Source: Copromyces sp. CBS 386.78 (taxonomy: Eukaryota > Ascomycota > Sordariomycetes > Sordariales > Sordariaceae). Taken from it: DNA of 64,000 nt. The stretch is from contig MU839109.1 of NCBI GenBank assembly GCA_030685235.1, positions 124,001 through 188,000 on the forward strand, written 5' to 3'. Both the position numbers and the translations under genes were made by a program. Below are positions 25,907-35,262 of this stretch, piece after piece (the first letter of the stretch is position 1; the number at the start of each line of letters is the position of its first letter). A model generated the notes under the pieces. That model saw only the letters and a list, made by a program, of their open reading frames with translations, was not told where the DNA came from and ran no database searches.

Positions 25907-26954
25907 TTTGTCGGCGGAGAAGGGCTGTTTGCTGTTTCAAAAATCAATCTAGTACTGAACGCAGAGACTTGGTTGTTTCTTGATCGAAATATTTGTGTGT
26001 TCGTTCTTGGGTTTGGTTGTGGTGGTTTGATAATTGGTGAGGAAGAGGAAGAGGAGAGCTACAAGTTGGGACTGTTGGGTGCAATGGAAGAGGCGAGCTT
26101 AAATAAATATAACTGATACGAAGAATGCAATTGTTTCTGAGGATGCAATATGCTCAGCCCAGATATACACTACGGACATGGAATATTTTCGACTGGCACA
26201 AACACATCACTCCGGGTTATCAGCACATGCAGCCTGCACGTTTACCTTGGAATAGTGGGTTGGGAAAGATGCGCCTCTCGGCGATCCATACATATGAGTG
26301 ATAATTCTGGGACATTTGTAGGTATTTTTAAGTAGGGTATGGCTACCTGGTGGCGGAGGAAATAGAATGCCAGGTAAGATTCGGAGGTGAGGAAAATGAT
26401 TACATGTAGTTCTATATTCGTGATTTACGGACTAGGAGCCGGCATAATTTGAAGCTTCAATGCAAGGACAGGACATCACATGTGAACGCAGGGCAAAAAT
26501 GCACAATGTGGCCAACAGTGAAAATTTATTCGTACATGTGCACATTTCAATGCTTTTATCTCCTGCATTCCCCGACAAATTTGCTGGCTGCATGTTCGAA
26601 CTTGATGCTGCACCTCAACCCCGGGCCGACTCCTGTGGAGCGAAGCGCAACCCTTTGCGGTGGCTATATGGCCAACGACTTCTCCCGATTCACGCAACAA
26701 TAAAGTCACCATGAGAACGGCGAGGTAGATTTAAATGTTTCATAACACACCTAGCCTCGTTGCATAATTACAATATTTTCCTTTGCTACTCTTTTCCCGT
26801 CGTTGTGCCTCCCTGCAATACCAAATCCGACAAAACTCTACCAAACATTCCAGTGTGTCATGCACCCCTTGAACTCCCGACACTATGACCCAACACAACT
26901 TGTAAATCCCCCAGCGTAAGTGTTATCATGGGCAGGGTTACCACTTCAGTCCTT
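25907..26954. other. Upstream region of cluster gene A; no gene seen
   Basis: Holds the promoter of the minus-strand gene at 25906 (an AT-rich TATA-like run near 26,100-26,112, about 200 bp upstream of the ATG) and the 3' side of the next cluster member. ORFs at about 26.45-26.7 kb on both strands look like chance. Confidence 0.45.
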
Positions 26955-27797
26955 CTACTTCCTGCTCTTCTTCTTCGGGCGACCACCACCAGCTTTGCTT
27001 TCACCTGATACTCCCTTGCTCGTGTCCTTGTCCTCCTTCTTAACAACCCGGGCACGCAGTCTTCCAGCCCACACTCCAGTCACGGTATGTCCTCTCATCG
27101 CCGAAGTCGTAGCTCTCATCCCGGTTGTCCGATCATCGACGTTGGCATCCTCCTCGACTTCGTTGTCGACATCGCGTTTTCTCTTTCCAAGAGAGATGGG
27201 GTTTCCAGATCCGCTGGGCTGAGTAGGCGTCTTTGTCTTCTGGGAGATCATGGAGGTCTTCTTGGATGGCTTGGTGGCTGTCGCGTTCTTGCTGGCTGTC
27301 GAGTTTTTGGATGTCTTCTTGGCTGTGGATCTCTTGTTAGCCGTGGATCTCTTGTTAGCCGTGGTTGTCTTGTCAGCTGTCGAGTTCTTGGTGGCTGTCG
27401 AGTTCTTGGTGGCTGTCGAGTTCTTGGTGGCTATCGAGTTCTTGGACTCCTTGGACTTCGTGGATTCCTTGGACTTCGCGGATTCCTTGGACTTCGTAGA
27501 TTTCTTGGTCGTGCGACGGCGATTGACTGAGGCTGGAGTGGCAGGCACAGAAGCCACCGGAGCTGGGGCCAGAGCCGGAGCCAAAGCGAGATTTGAAGTC
27601 GGAGCCGATGCGGGAGCTGGACCGGGAGCGTTGTCCTTGCTAGATTGCTCGCGGGCTGCCGCTTCGTGCTGTTCAGTCAATAGGCGGTCGATCCGCCGCT
27701 CATTCTTTTCTATCCGCTTCATCCCCACCACTCGCTGGGCTCGTCGTTGCATCACATGGTGTGACCATCCCCCATATTGCAGCCGATCTCTCTCTAA

Positions 27798-28273
27798 GAG
27801 CTTAACTTCCCGCACCGCCCCTAATGTCTTCGCGCACCCTTTTTGACTTGATGCACCGCACTTACTCCACCCGACAGCTGAATGACAGCTGACATGTAAA
27901 GCACCCCGTTTTGTATGGTAAAATCAATCCGTAAAATGTTTTAAACATTCAGCCACCGGCAAGCGATATTTTCTCGCACAGTCAAGGCCACCTTTCAACA
28001 CAACACAACTTAGTTTCCATACCGCCATCGCCAGCGATAGCGACCGTGTCACCGTGATAGCGACTGCGATAGCGACTGTGACAGCGACTGCGACAGCGAC
28101 CGTAATAGCGACAGCGACCGCGATAGCGATCGACTTAGTTGCTCTACTCAAAACATTGAAAATATCGAAATTTTCATATAAAAACGATTGAAAACTATGT
28201 CAGCTGTCAGGGCGGTGCGCCAAGTCAAAAAGGGTGCATCAAGTCAAAAGGGACGGTGCGGGAAGTCAAGCTC
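27798..28273. mobile_element. hAT-like MITE, 476 bp, inside cluster gene B
   Basis: The ends are inverted (GAGCTTAACTTCCCGCACCG on the left, GAGCTTGACTTCCCGCACCG on the right, read inward; 19 of 20) with weaker inverted similarity, including CAGCTGACAT, for about 100 bp. The flanks are a perfect 8-bp duplication CTCTCTAA (27790-27797 and 28274-28281). There is no transposase. The centre is a hexamer-based tandem repeat. The TIR differs from that of the MITE at 278-1021, so this is a separate family with the same target-site length. The intact flanking frame and perfect TSD suggest a fairly recent insertion. Confidence 0.92.
28030..28135 (+). repeat. GCGATA/GCGACC hexamer tandem repeats
   Basis: About 100 bp of imperfect 6-bp units (GCGATA, GCGACC, GCGACT, GCGACA) inside the MITE. 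On the minus strand they would read as alternating Ala-Val/Ile, but this is not a credible gene. Confidence 0.8.
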
Positions 28274-29055
28274 CTCTCTAAGGCGTCCCGGATTCTCAAA
28301 TTACGGTCCCTTTGAAAATCTTCCTGCTCCGCCGCTGTCATGCCAGGGGGTGTCGGCGGTCCAAAAGCTGGAGTAGGAGTGAATCCCGGCCGGTACCACG
28401 CACTATTTCGGCTGTGATTGTCCCAGGGCATCGCCAGGCGGACCCAGTGTGCCTGGGACGGTGGGACTGGAGACACAGGAGGACTTGATCCGACCGAGTG
28501 AGGTGAGGCAAGAGGACTCGGAGAAATGAAACGGTCGTGCATGTACGCAACCTCCGGGGCGGGTGTGGTTGGTGAAGAGATTAGAGCACGTTTTAACCAT
28601 AAGTCGGACACGGGGGTGACTGGCGGACTGGAAGAGGGAGAGGAGCGGATCGGAGACGATGGGAAGATGGCCTGGGTGTTCCTGTTGCTGGTATCTGGTG
28701 TCAGTATGGGAGGATAGGTACTGCATCGACGACATTATGGTTACGGGAGAAAAGGGCAAACATACCTCGACTTTGAGTCGCCATTGTCGACAGGTTGCTC
28801 GCCCTGGGAGAGGCTCGGTTGAGTGTTGGTAGAGGCGTGAGAGGAAGACATTGTGTCGACAGAACAAGTGTTACAATGTGGATGTGGTGGGGTGAAAGAG
28901 TTATTCCAGATTGAGGTGTCTGAAATAGTTTCCGAGACGGTGGTTAGGGGAGAAAAATAAGAGGTGCAAGCTGGGAGGGTGAAGGGATCTTATACCGCCA
29001 TGGCATGGTGACTGTCGAACATTTCCTTAGGCTCAGGTCCGCTGAGCATTCATGT

Positions 29056-29583
29056 TCACCAGACGTGTCCGGTGAACAGGACAGCAATTCGGCACTTCAG
29101 GTTCTCCATCTCGAGGAACCTTGACGGAGTGTCTTGATGGTGGACATGTGCTTCAGGTTCCATGGAACCTTGGCGGGAAAGTGGAAGATAGAAGAGGCGT
29201 TCGGGACGGCAACGCTCAACATCAGCCAGGGGGGCCATGTACTTCGCAGGGGTAAGCAGGGCAACAGGTGGTGGAGATAGCATAGCATGCAGAGGTCGCT
29301 GCTGCTGGTCAGGTGGAAGTTCACCGGCGCGTTCTCGACCCCTTGGTCCGACAGCTCGTCCTGGATGCGTTGATGGTGATGTCGCGCTGGATGTCGAGCT
29401 TATTATAGTCGTCGGAAAGGCCGTCGACTTTGTGGATGAAAACTTGGATGTTGATGTGCTGGTAGCTGCGCTGTAGATGGAGGATAGTGGCATTGAGGCG
29501 TGCGACTGGACGGCCTCGAGATAATCATGTTGGGCATCGATGACCCAGATGAGTGCGCCAATCGCGCCGAAGATGGCATCCAT
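29056..29583 (-). CDS. Hypothetical small protein (175 aa)
   Basis: An open frame from an ATG at 29583 (MDAIFGAIGALIWVIDAQHD...) with a TATA-like CTTATATATT at 29661-29670, about 80 bp upstream. It has a short hydrophobic N-terminus, a Ser/Thr-rich middle (STSTSKFSSTKST) and no recognised domain. It lies upstream of cluster gene B on the same strand, and its 3' end overlaps the shared 16-mer at 29092-29107, where it reads ENLK. Frames open at the corresponding places upstream of genes C and D also read ENL, so this may be a remnant of the duplicated unit rather than an independent gene. Confidence 0.35.
   Translation of the reverse strand: MDAIFGAIGALIWVIDAQHDYLEAVQSHASMPLSSIYSAATSTSTSKFSSTKSTAFPTTIISSTSSATSPSTHPGRAVGPRGRERAGELPPDQQQRPLHAMLSPPPVALLTPAKYMAPLADVERCRPERLFYLPLSRQGSMEPEAHVHHQDTPSRFLEMENLKCRIAVLFTGHVW
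29092..29107. promoter_or_regulatory. Shared upstream 16-mer, copy 1 (gene B)
   Basis: GCACTTCAGGTTCTCC lies 241 bp upstream of the start codon of cluster gene B. It recurs, identical or nearly so, upstream of genes C and D in the same orientation. It could be a regulatory site or the residue of a duplicated flank. Confidence 0.45.
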
Positions 29584-30304
29584 ATCGAAGGGAAATGCGG
29601 GGTTGTCAAAGCCATTGTATGAGAGGAAGAGGGGAAACTCGAGAGACGATGGGTCATTGGAATATATAAGGTATGGTATCAATGGGGAACTGCTTTCTAT
29701 AACGGGAAAACCGTGGGGCCTTTTTTCGGCTTCTTGAAGTGGCCACTGTGGCGTCTGACTGCAGTGATGTGGCCAACTGAAGCTCGTCACGTCGTGTTGC
29801 TCTGGGTGGTTCCTTCCTAAGACCTCCGGCTTCATCAAAGCGACCAAAGCGGAGATGGTTCCCTCTCGCCTTCCCTCGGTCCGGAATCCACATCTGGTTA
29901 ACACCTTCCCATACAAGGAGAGACAGCGGACCTCTGCGGCAAGCAATTGAGTCGTGCAATCTCTGGTCAAAATACCTACTTGACGTATTTCTCTCCCTTC
30001 TTGCTACTGAAGTTCTACTCTGCTGGCGGTCGTCTTTCCTGGTTGCGCCAAGCGTTTTGCGTCTCCCTTCTTCTTATCTGTCTGGATTTTCTCTGACTAG
30101 ATCTGTAGTTCTTCGCGGTGTCCAACCCATCAACGCCGATGCTTGATAGTCCGTGACATGACTGCATGTACGTCAACCCCCAATGTCTCGAATGTCTCGA
30201 TCCTAGGTACACTAGAGATATTGGAACCTCCTGGCACACCAATATCAACATGAAATCAGAACCCCAGCATCTGAGTAAAGATATTCGGGCTATCGCCACG
30301 TCGA
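29584..30304. other. Intergenic; no gene seen
   Basis: Lies between the hypothetical ORF and the 3' end of cluster gene C. Open frames are short and unsupported. Confidence 0.45.
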
Positions 30305-31120
30305 TTACCTAAAATAAAACCAAGGAGGGCGGTACCACCACTCTTCCGACAGCCAATCTTCGTCCGTTTCGTCTTCGTCCTCTTGCTCCATCTGCTCTTG
30401 AAGTCTCAGAGCCAGCTGCCTCAGTATCGCTTGTGTCACCCTAGCGAGTACGTCCAACATAATGTCCAACTCTGCCCTGAGTTCCAGCAACTCCGCCACG
30501 AGTTCCAACAACTCCAAGCGCCTCTCCTCGTCCAGCTTCTCACTGCGCTTGGACTCTTCAAGCTCCCGCTGGAGCTTTTCCTGGTACCAAGCAGGTCGGT
30601 AGGTACGCAAGCGCCTCATGTCGTGCCGCTTCGGACTCGAACGTGTGATCATTTTGTGGATAATGGTCCGCTTCTTGAGTTGGGAATGCGGGAGGGGGTG
30701 TCGACGGGTTGACCTCCGGCGCCGAGATCTACAGGTATACTGGCGGATGGTGGAGAAAGAAACAAGTGCCCGATGATATCTCCATCTGGATGAGTGGACA
30801 AACTTCGTCGTCAGGCGTAGCAAGGGAGCCGAAGAGGTGCGGATCGGGGTTGGGGTGGAGGTAGGGAACGGCGACATCGGCTCCGCAAGGGTAGACTTGG
30901 TGAATGTAGGTTTGTTTTGAGTGGTGGAACGACTGATGAGATGGCCAAGACTGATCTGTTATTAGCATGGGGGAAAAAGCGACGCCGGAAACAAGGGAAC
31001 ATACATCGACATTATGTCGACACTGTCGACAACCGAGGAACACGCTGCGCCTCTGTCGGTTGCTTCTTGGGCAAGGTCCTGCAGACTGTACAGCGGTGCG
31101 GACAGGCAGTCCAAAGACAT
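30305..31120 (-). CDS. Paralogue-cluster protein C (253 aa)
   Basis: Two exons (31120-31005, 30950-30305) around a 54-bp phase-2 intron (GTATGT...GCTAATAACAGATCAG). I chose the ATCAG acceptor because it alone keeps the conserved 3' frame open; the AACAG acceptor 5 bp earlier leads to a stop. Exon 1 is MSLDCLSAPLYS...VDSVDIMS, matching the VDIMS exon ends of gene A. The middle is basic and Ser/Thr-rich. The C-terminal third has YRPAWYQEKLQRELEE, a Leu/Glu coiled coil (about 165-230) and an acidic, Trp-rich end (EDETDEDW...WWYRPPWFYF). It is the intact counterpart of the broken gene D at 32-33 kb. Function is unknown. Confidence 0.78.
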
Positions 31121-31258
31121 TGAGTCTGAGCTGTGGCGTCTTTTTGGACAAATTGTTGGTGATGTGAAGGATTATATCCGGGAGTGGATCTGCTCCTCCA
31201 AATTTGACGGTGGTCCGAATAGGAAGATGAGAGTTGCAAAGTGGGCGGGAGGAGGCAA

Positions 31259-31266
31259 TTATATAC
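31259..31266 (-). promoter_or_regulatory. TATA-like box of cluster gene C
   Basis: GTATATAA on the minus strand, 139 bp upstream of the gene C start codon. The context GGGCATGTATATAA is repeated identically at 47.68 kb, upstream of the possible relic there. Comparable boxes lie 130-170 bp upstream of genes B (about 28,986-28,997), D (about 33,203-33,210) and E (about 35,121-35,130). Confidence 0.5.
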
Positions 31267-31425
31267 ATGCCCTGAGCACTGCAGCATCCCACAAGGTTCA
31301 CTCAGTAAATGGTAAATGTCCACTGGATGTGTGAATGGAACAATTGACCTTGCTCCAGGTTCCTGGCCTGTAAAACAGTGAATGGGTGCCTCGAAAGGAA
31401 AAGCCAAATGTGCTGATAATGATGT

Positions 31426-31441
31426 GCACTTCAGGTTCTCC
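31426..31441. promoter_or_regulatory. Shared upstream 16-mer, copy 2 (gene C)
   Basis: GCACTTCAGGTTCTCC, identical to the copy at 29092, lies 306 bp upstream of the gene C start. It is embedded in about 90 bp (31,375-31,465) clearly similar to 33,320-33,395 upstream of gene D, both ending in CACTGTG. Confidence 0.5.
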
Positions 31442-31909
31442 ACAGATATTCCCTTCACTGTGCCCTTTCACAGACAAGGTAAGCTTCTAGACACGACAGA
31501 GACCATGGTAAATACCTATACGTGATGAAGTATGATTGTTTGGCAGATATAGAAAGAATTTGCTGTATGTACGTCGACTCCAATACCTACCGCAGCGGGA
31601 TTATAAGGAGGGTGTCTAGGCTAGATGGGGGGTATCTAGCCTAGATCTGAAAACTAAACTTGTCTGGTAAACTAGCCTAGATGCTTTTATCTAGCCTAGA
31701 CAATATCGTCTAGCCTAGACAGCCTCAGGAAGCCCTCTGATTGGCCGGATTTAGGTGCAAAATAGTAAAAGCCAAAGATCCTTAGAAGTCCTTCTAAGGG
31801 TCTTTGATTAGGGTCTTCCTAGTGGTCCTTTTGGTAGCCGTTTAAGATTTTGACTTCAAAATCCGGATGAGGACATTTACACTTTCGCGCGAAACTTTTC
31901 GCGCGATGG

Positions 31910-31916
31910 AAAAAAA
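31910..31916 (-). terminator. Pol III-type T-run after tRNA-like unit
   Basis: Seven T residues on the minus strand, 2 nt after the 3' end of the tRNA-like segment, as expected for an RNA polymerase III terminator. Confidence 0.5.
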
Positions 31917-31918
31917 GC

Positions 31919-31990
31919 TGTCACCAACTGGAATCGAACTGGTGATCACAAGAAAGAAAGCAATACTAAGAACCATTGAGCCACTGGCCC
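31919..31990 (-). ncRNA. Degenerate tRNA-like unit with Pol III A and B boxes
   Basis: On the minus strand a 72-nt segment has an A box TGGCTCAATGG (31973-31983), a B box AGTTCGATTCC (31930-31940), tRNA spacing between them and a T7 run downstream. The helices are poor: the acceptor pairs only in its middle, the T stem has two mismatches and no clean anticodon stem forms. It is therefore not a working tRNA; it may be a tRNA pseudogene, or a Pol III promoter captured by the MITE in the manner of a SINE. Transcription is inference. Confidence 0.55.
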
Positions 31991-32337
31991 AATTGATTAA
32001 AACCGGACTCCGTTCTTTCCTTTGATATAGGGTGGTGGAGTCTTTGGGAGGAAATGAACTTTGGGAAAGAAGGAACCATCACCAAAATAGATCTAACCAA
32101 TCAGAGGCCCCCATTGGGCGTCTAGGCTAGATCAATTTGTCTAGGCTAGATCCAATTATCTAAGCTAGATCAAACCTCTAGCCTAGATAAACATTTCTAG
32201 CCCAGATGGCCGCCTTATTTTCCCGCTATGGTATCTAGATCCTGTTCGAACATTACTGGTACACCAATATTGACCCAAACTCCATCAACCGAGTACCTCA
32301 GAAATCCGGCCTATTCCTACTTCGATACCGTTACCTC

Positions 32338-33075
32338 CTAGTTCTCTTCGTCGGAGTCAAATCCGGCTTCTCCCTCAAGCTCCATCTCCAGCTCCATCTC
32401 CGCTTGAAGTCTCAGCGATCTTCTCCGTTCATTCTCCCGCGCCACTCCAAGAACTATCTTCATCATCAATTCCCCCAGTATCATTATCTCTACCAGTTCC
32501 CAGCCAGTTCCCACCGCCGTTCTACCAACTCCAACCGGTATGCCTCGTCCAACGTGCTGTTGAGCTCAGCCTGCTGGAGTTCCCACTGGCGCTGCTGATG
32601 GTACCAGGCTGGCCAATACGCGAGCACCTTCTTTTCAACTGCTTCGAGGTCGAATTTGAAGTCGGTTGACTGACGTGCTGAGGAGTAGGAGTGCGAATCG
32701 GGTGTCGGGGGGTCGAAAGCAAGAGCGGGAACGTATCCAGACGAATGGCTAGTGGGGATCTCCGCGACGCGGACAATGATTGGTGAAGCGACTGAAGTCG
32801 TTAATGGTGTTGAGGCCGCTGTGGTGAGGTAGGTGCGTTTGTGGTGAATGCCCCTGGGTAAATGATGAGGTCGGCGAGCCTGATTCTGGGTTAGGATCGT
32901 AAACTTTAAAGCACTAATCAGGACAGCGGCGCATGGATCCAGAAATACTTACGTAGATATCTTGTCGACGTTCCCGTCGTCGTCGAGTAGAGGTAAGCAA
33001 GCAGACATGCTTCCGTTGGCGCCTTTCTTGGGCCAGGCGCCGCTGGACGTTACGAGATGCCCTGGCCAAGGACAT
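32338..33075 (-). pseudogene. Paralogue-cluster gene D, frameshifted
   Basis: The start ATG at 33075 lies in the same ACAAAATGTC context as gene A. Exon 1 (33075-32953) and a 73-bp intron (32880-32952, ending CCTAACCCAGAATCAG like gene C) lead to an open frame with AYWPAWYHQQRQWELQQAEL, matching gene C. An 11-bp tandem duplication at 32492-32513 shifts the frame, giving a stop at 32490 (170 aa). Without one copy the frame continues through ELVEIMILGE and an acidic tail (EGEAGFDSDEEN) to 32338, again matching gene C. In exon 1 the family motif (NVDKIS) is also out of frame, suggesting a second lesion or a moved start at 33008. Confidence 0.78.
32492..32513. repeat. 11-bp tandem duplication in gene D
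   Basis: Two adjacent copies, ACCAGTTCCCA then GCCAGTTCCCA on the + strand, differ at one base. Eleven is not a multiple of three, so the duplication frameshifts gene D. Confidence 0.85.
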
Positions 33076-34081
33076 TTTGTCTCAAGTAGGGGTTATGTGA
33101 TGAAATTGGTCGTTGGCAGGAGAGAATGGGCCCAAAGTGATATGTGCTTGGGGATGGAGGTCTGAGAAGGAATCTGGGTTGTAAAGTGGGCGGAAGAGCC
33201 GAATTTATAGAGGATTTGGGTGGGAGAATTCCTCCAGGTTTAAAGTCCAGTAAAGTTAGACCGGATGCGTGAAGGGAAGATTTAAGGTTGCTCCGTGCCA
33301 AGTCCCTGTCCTGTGAACACTGAATGGGCGCCATGAACAGCGAAAGGTCAAATGTCCACTCCAGGTTCTCGATTGATGTTGCATTCACTGTGTTATCTAT
33401 TTTATAAGAAACATGAAGGTAAGCTACCTCCCAAGACCAACACCAAACGCGAAGGGTGATTGTCGTGCAGATATAGAAATTGGGGTGAATCCAGACGAGT
33501 GTCATTCGATGATGGTAGATGCATCTGTCTAGAAGAAAGGGGTTTAATGCAGCCCCGACGAAGTGGCCAGCAGCTACACTTCCTACTACACGGCCTCGGG
33601 AAATCCAAACGGACGAGGGTACTCCCTTCAAGAAGGGAAAATTGATATGAGATGGATAGTGTCGTCTTGTTGGTCAAGAAGAAGAAGTACAGGAATCCCG
33701 GTAACATGCACCCATTATACACCGTAGTACATGGGCCACGCCTGCCAAAGCAAACAGAGTGAGCATAGAGGAAGGCATCACGAGGAACGAATGTGGCACG
33801 GTGGTGAACTTGTTGATTGAAGGAAGAAAGAGAACGAAAGGGAAAATGGGAACTCTCGATATAAGTACATGTGTAAGGTAGATCGACAATGCCAACCAAG
33901 ATATCCATCTTGCTCAAAACCCATTCTCGAGCCGAACATGCACATGGTTAAAAACGAAGCTGTATTCACAAGCTGAGCGTCCCTTTCTATCTCCAAGCAC
34001 CAATGTTCGGCACAGGCCAGTGAAACCCAGTGGGTAAAGGTCTCTGTGCAGGTACCTGTACTCATCAACGCCATCCACCCT
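33076..34081. other. Upstream region of gene D and 3' flank of gene E
   Basis: Contains a TATA-like box at about 33,203-33,210, the shared 16-mer and a 75-bp block similar to the gene C upstream region. The rest (33.45-34.08 kb) shows only unsupported ORFs. Confidence 0.5.
33356..33371. promoter_or_regulatory. Shared upstream 16-mer, copy 3 (gene D)
   Basis: CCACTCCAGGTTCTCG differs at three positions from the copies at 29092 and 31426. It lies 281 bp upstream of the gene D start, in the same orientation relative to the gene. Confidence 0.45.
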
Positions 34082-34952
34082 CTACCCCAAAATATCGAAA
34101 TATCCATGCCCCGTGATCCCAAACACCGCCGCCGCCTTTGCCTCCTTGAAATCCCGGTAGAGTTTCTCAGCCGTTGCCTGCTCTACCGCACACAACTGGA
34201 AGCGCTCTACCGTACTCATGTGGAAGCCTCGAGCAGACCCATAGCCATACCAGAGCTCTTCCGCCTCTGACAACTCCCTCCGTCTGAACCGTAACGTAAA
34301 CATCCGGTCAATTATTTCCTGTTCCATGCCAGGGACTCCCTCTCGCTCGTCAATCTCACGTTGGATGTCGCTTATCTCCCTTTGGAGGTTGGCGATTATT
34401 CCCGCTTGTCGTCGAATCTCATTTTCCATTTGCCCGACCATGTGGCGGGCTTCTAGAAGCTCGGGACTGACATATCCCAGCTGCTCTTCAGCTCTTCGCA
34501 TCCGTTGGAATCGGGCATTCTGCGCTTGCGATCTGGAACCTCGCAGTGCCGCGATCTCTTCGTCGATCGGATCCGGAAGGGGTGCGGGATTGACGGAATG
34601 GGCTGGGTTGATGGAGCCATGTGCAGGTACCACATGAGCGGGAGAATGGACGGAGTTGGTGGTTTGGGCTGCTGGGGCGGTAAAAGAGGGTGAACTGGGT
34701 CTGGTTCTTGAAACCTCTGCCGGAGGCCGACGGGCAAAGGAAGAAAACCTCGCCTCCATGTCGTTGTCCGAGCGCACCCAGGCAGGCCTAGCATGTTCGT
34801 TAGTATAGAGCCAGTGGATAATACGTGGACAGAAACGAATAACTGCCCGGGAACAGAGCTTGAACATACGAAGTAAGGGGAGCGAACTTCAAGTTGAAGT
34901 GCGGAAAGCTGCCCTGGGAGAGAGGGGTTTGCGGTCCCGAATTTGACGACAT
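34082..34952 (-). CDS. Paralogue-cluster protein E, coiled-coil (262 aa)
   Basis: Two exons (34952-34870, 34787-34082) around an 82-bp phase-2 intron with TACTAACG and a TAG acceptor. The product begins MSSNSGPQTPLSQGSF; the second exon opens with PAWVRSDND, corresponding to the PAWY motif of genes C and D. A Ser/Pro/His-rich stretch is followed by a heptad-like coiled coil (about 120-210: AEEQLGYVSPELLEAR...NLQREISDIQREID) and a C-terminus ending TGHGYFDILG without the KRKR tail. I find no known domain. Cluster membership rests on start context, intron phase and position, strand, TATA position and the short motif, so it is weaker than for A-D. Confidence 0.72.
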
Positions 34953-35166
34953 TTTCGTGGTGATCAACGGGTAAAGTCTTGGGAAAATGACTGTGATGTT
35001 GATAGAAAAATCCAGTGTCCTTCTTTTTGCAGAAGATGTTCAGCAAAGGACTGGAAGATGACTGTTGTGGATGGTGTTCAGCAGACGAAGGTGACTGTTG
35101 GAGACTGGGAAGTGGAAGGGTTTTTATACTGCAAATTATACGGCAATAAACCTTGAGACTGTGAAT

Positions 35167-35262
35167 GAATGGTCATTCAAGGTTAAGGTTCTGTCGGGCG
35201 TCCGCCACACGCGTGAATAGTCATTCAAGGTTAAGGTTCTGTCGGACGTCCGCCGCGCGTGT
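35167..35262 (+). repeat. 48-bp tandem repeat, two full copies
   Basis: Two head-to-tail 48-bp units beginning GAATGGTCATTCAAGG and GAATAGTCATTCAAGG differ at only a few bases; a partial third start (GAATTGTAATTCA) follows. They lie 215-310 bp upstream of gene E, where genes B-D carry the shared 16-mer, and contain the vaguely similar TTCAAGGTTAAGGTTCTG. Confidence 0.88.

Larger units (their letters stand above)
26955..28851 (-). pseudogene. Paralogue-cluster gene B split by a MITE
   Basis: The start (ATG at 28851, MSSSHASTNT...) has an 86-nt first exon, a 78-bp phase-2 intron (28688-28765) and a second exon running to 28274. There a 476-bp hAT-like MITE interrupts it; the present ORF runs into the element and stops at 28225 (182 aa, ending in MITE-encoded residues). 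The same reading frame resumes on the other side at 27789 and runs to 26955. Taking out the element and one TSD copy gives 86+414+835 = 1,335 nt, exactly 445 codons. The downstream part has a coiled coil, TATKNS and SKES repeats, and a KRKR...GVWAGRLRAR tail like gene A. Whether the two halves are still expressed separately cannot be seen. Confidence 0.85.
31590..32231. mobile_element. MITE with TA target duplication, 642 bp
   Basis: The ends are inverted and imperfect: CCGCAGCGGGATTATAAGG on the left, CCATAGCGGGAAAATAAGG on the right read inward. A TA dinucleotide flanks each side (31588-31589, 32232-32233). Both subterminal zones carry many copies of TCTAGCCTAGA or its complement TCTAGGCTAGA (about 31,613-31,720 and 32,128-32,200), and CTCTGATTGG is repeated in inverse further in. 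There is no transposase. The TA duplication suggests a Tc1/mariner-like mover, but the TIR family is not one I recognise. The centre contains a tRNA-like unit. It sits between cluster genes C and D. Confidence 0.85.

Noticed and set aside
27250..27846. 198-aa Val/Leu-rich ORF on +
   Set aside because: Antisense of the gene B tail repeats.
31919..31990. Functional tRNA gene
   Set aside because: A and B boxes are good, but acceptor, T and anticodon stems do not pair; kept only as a tRNA-like unit.
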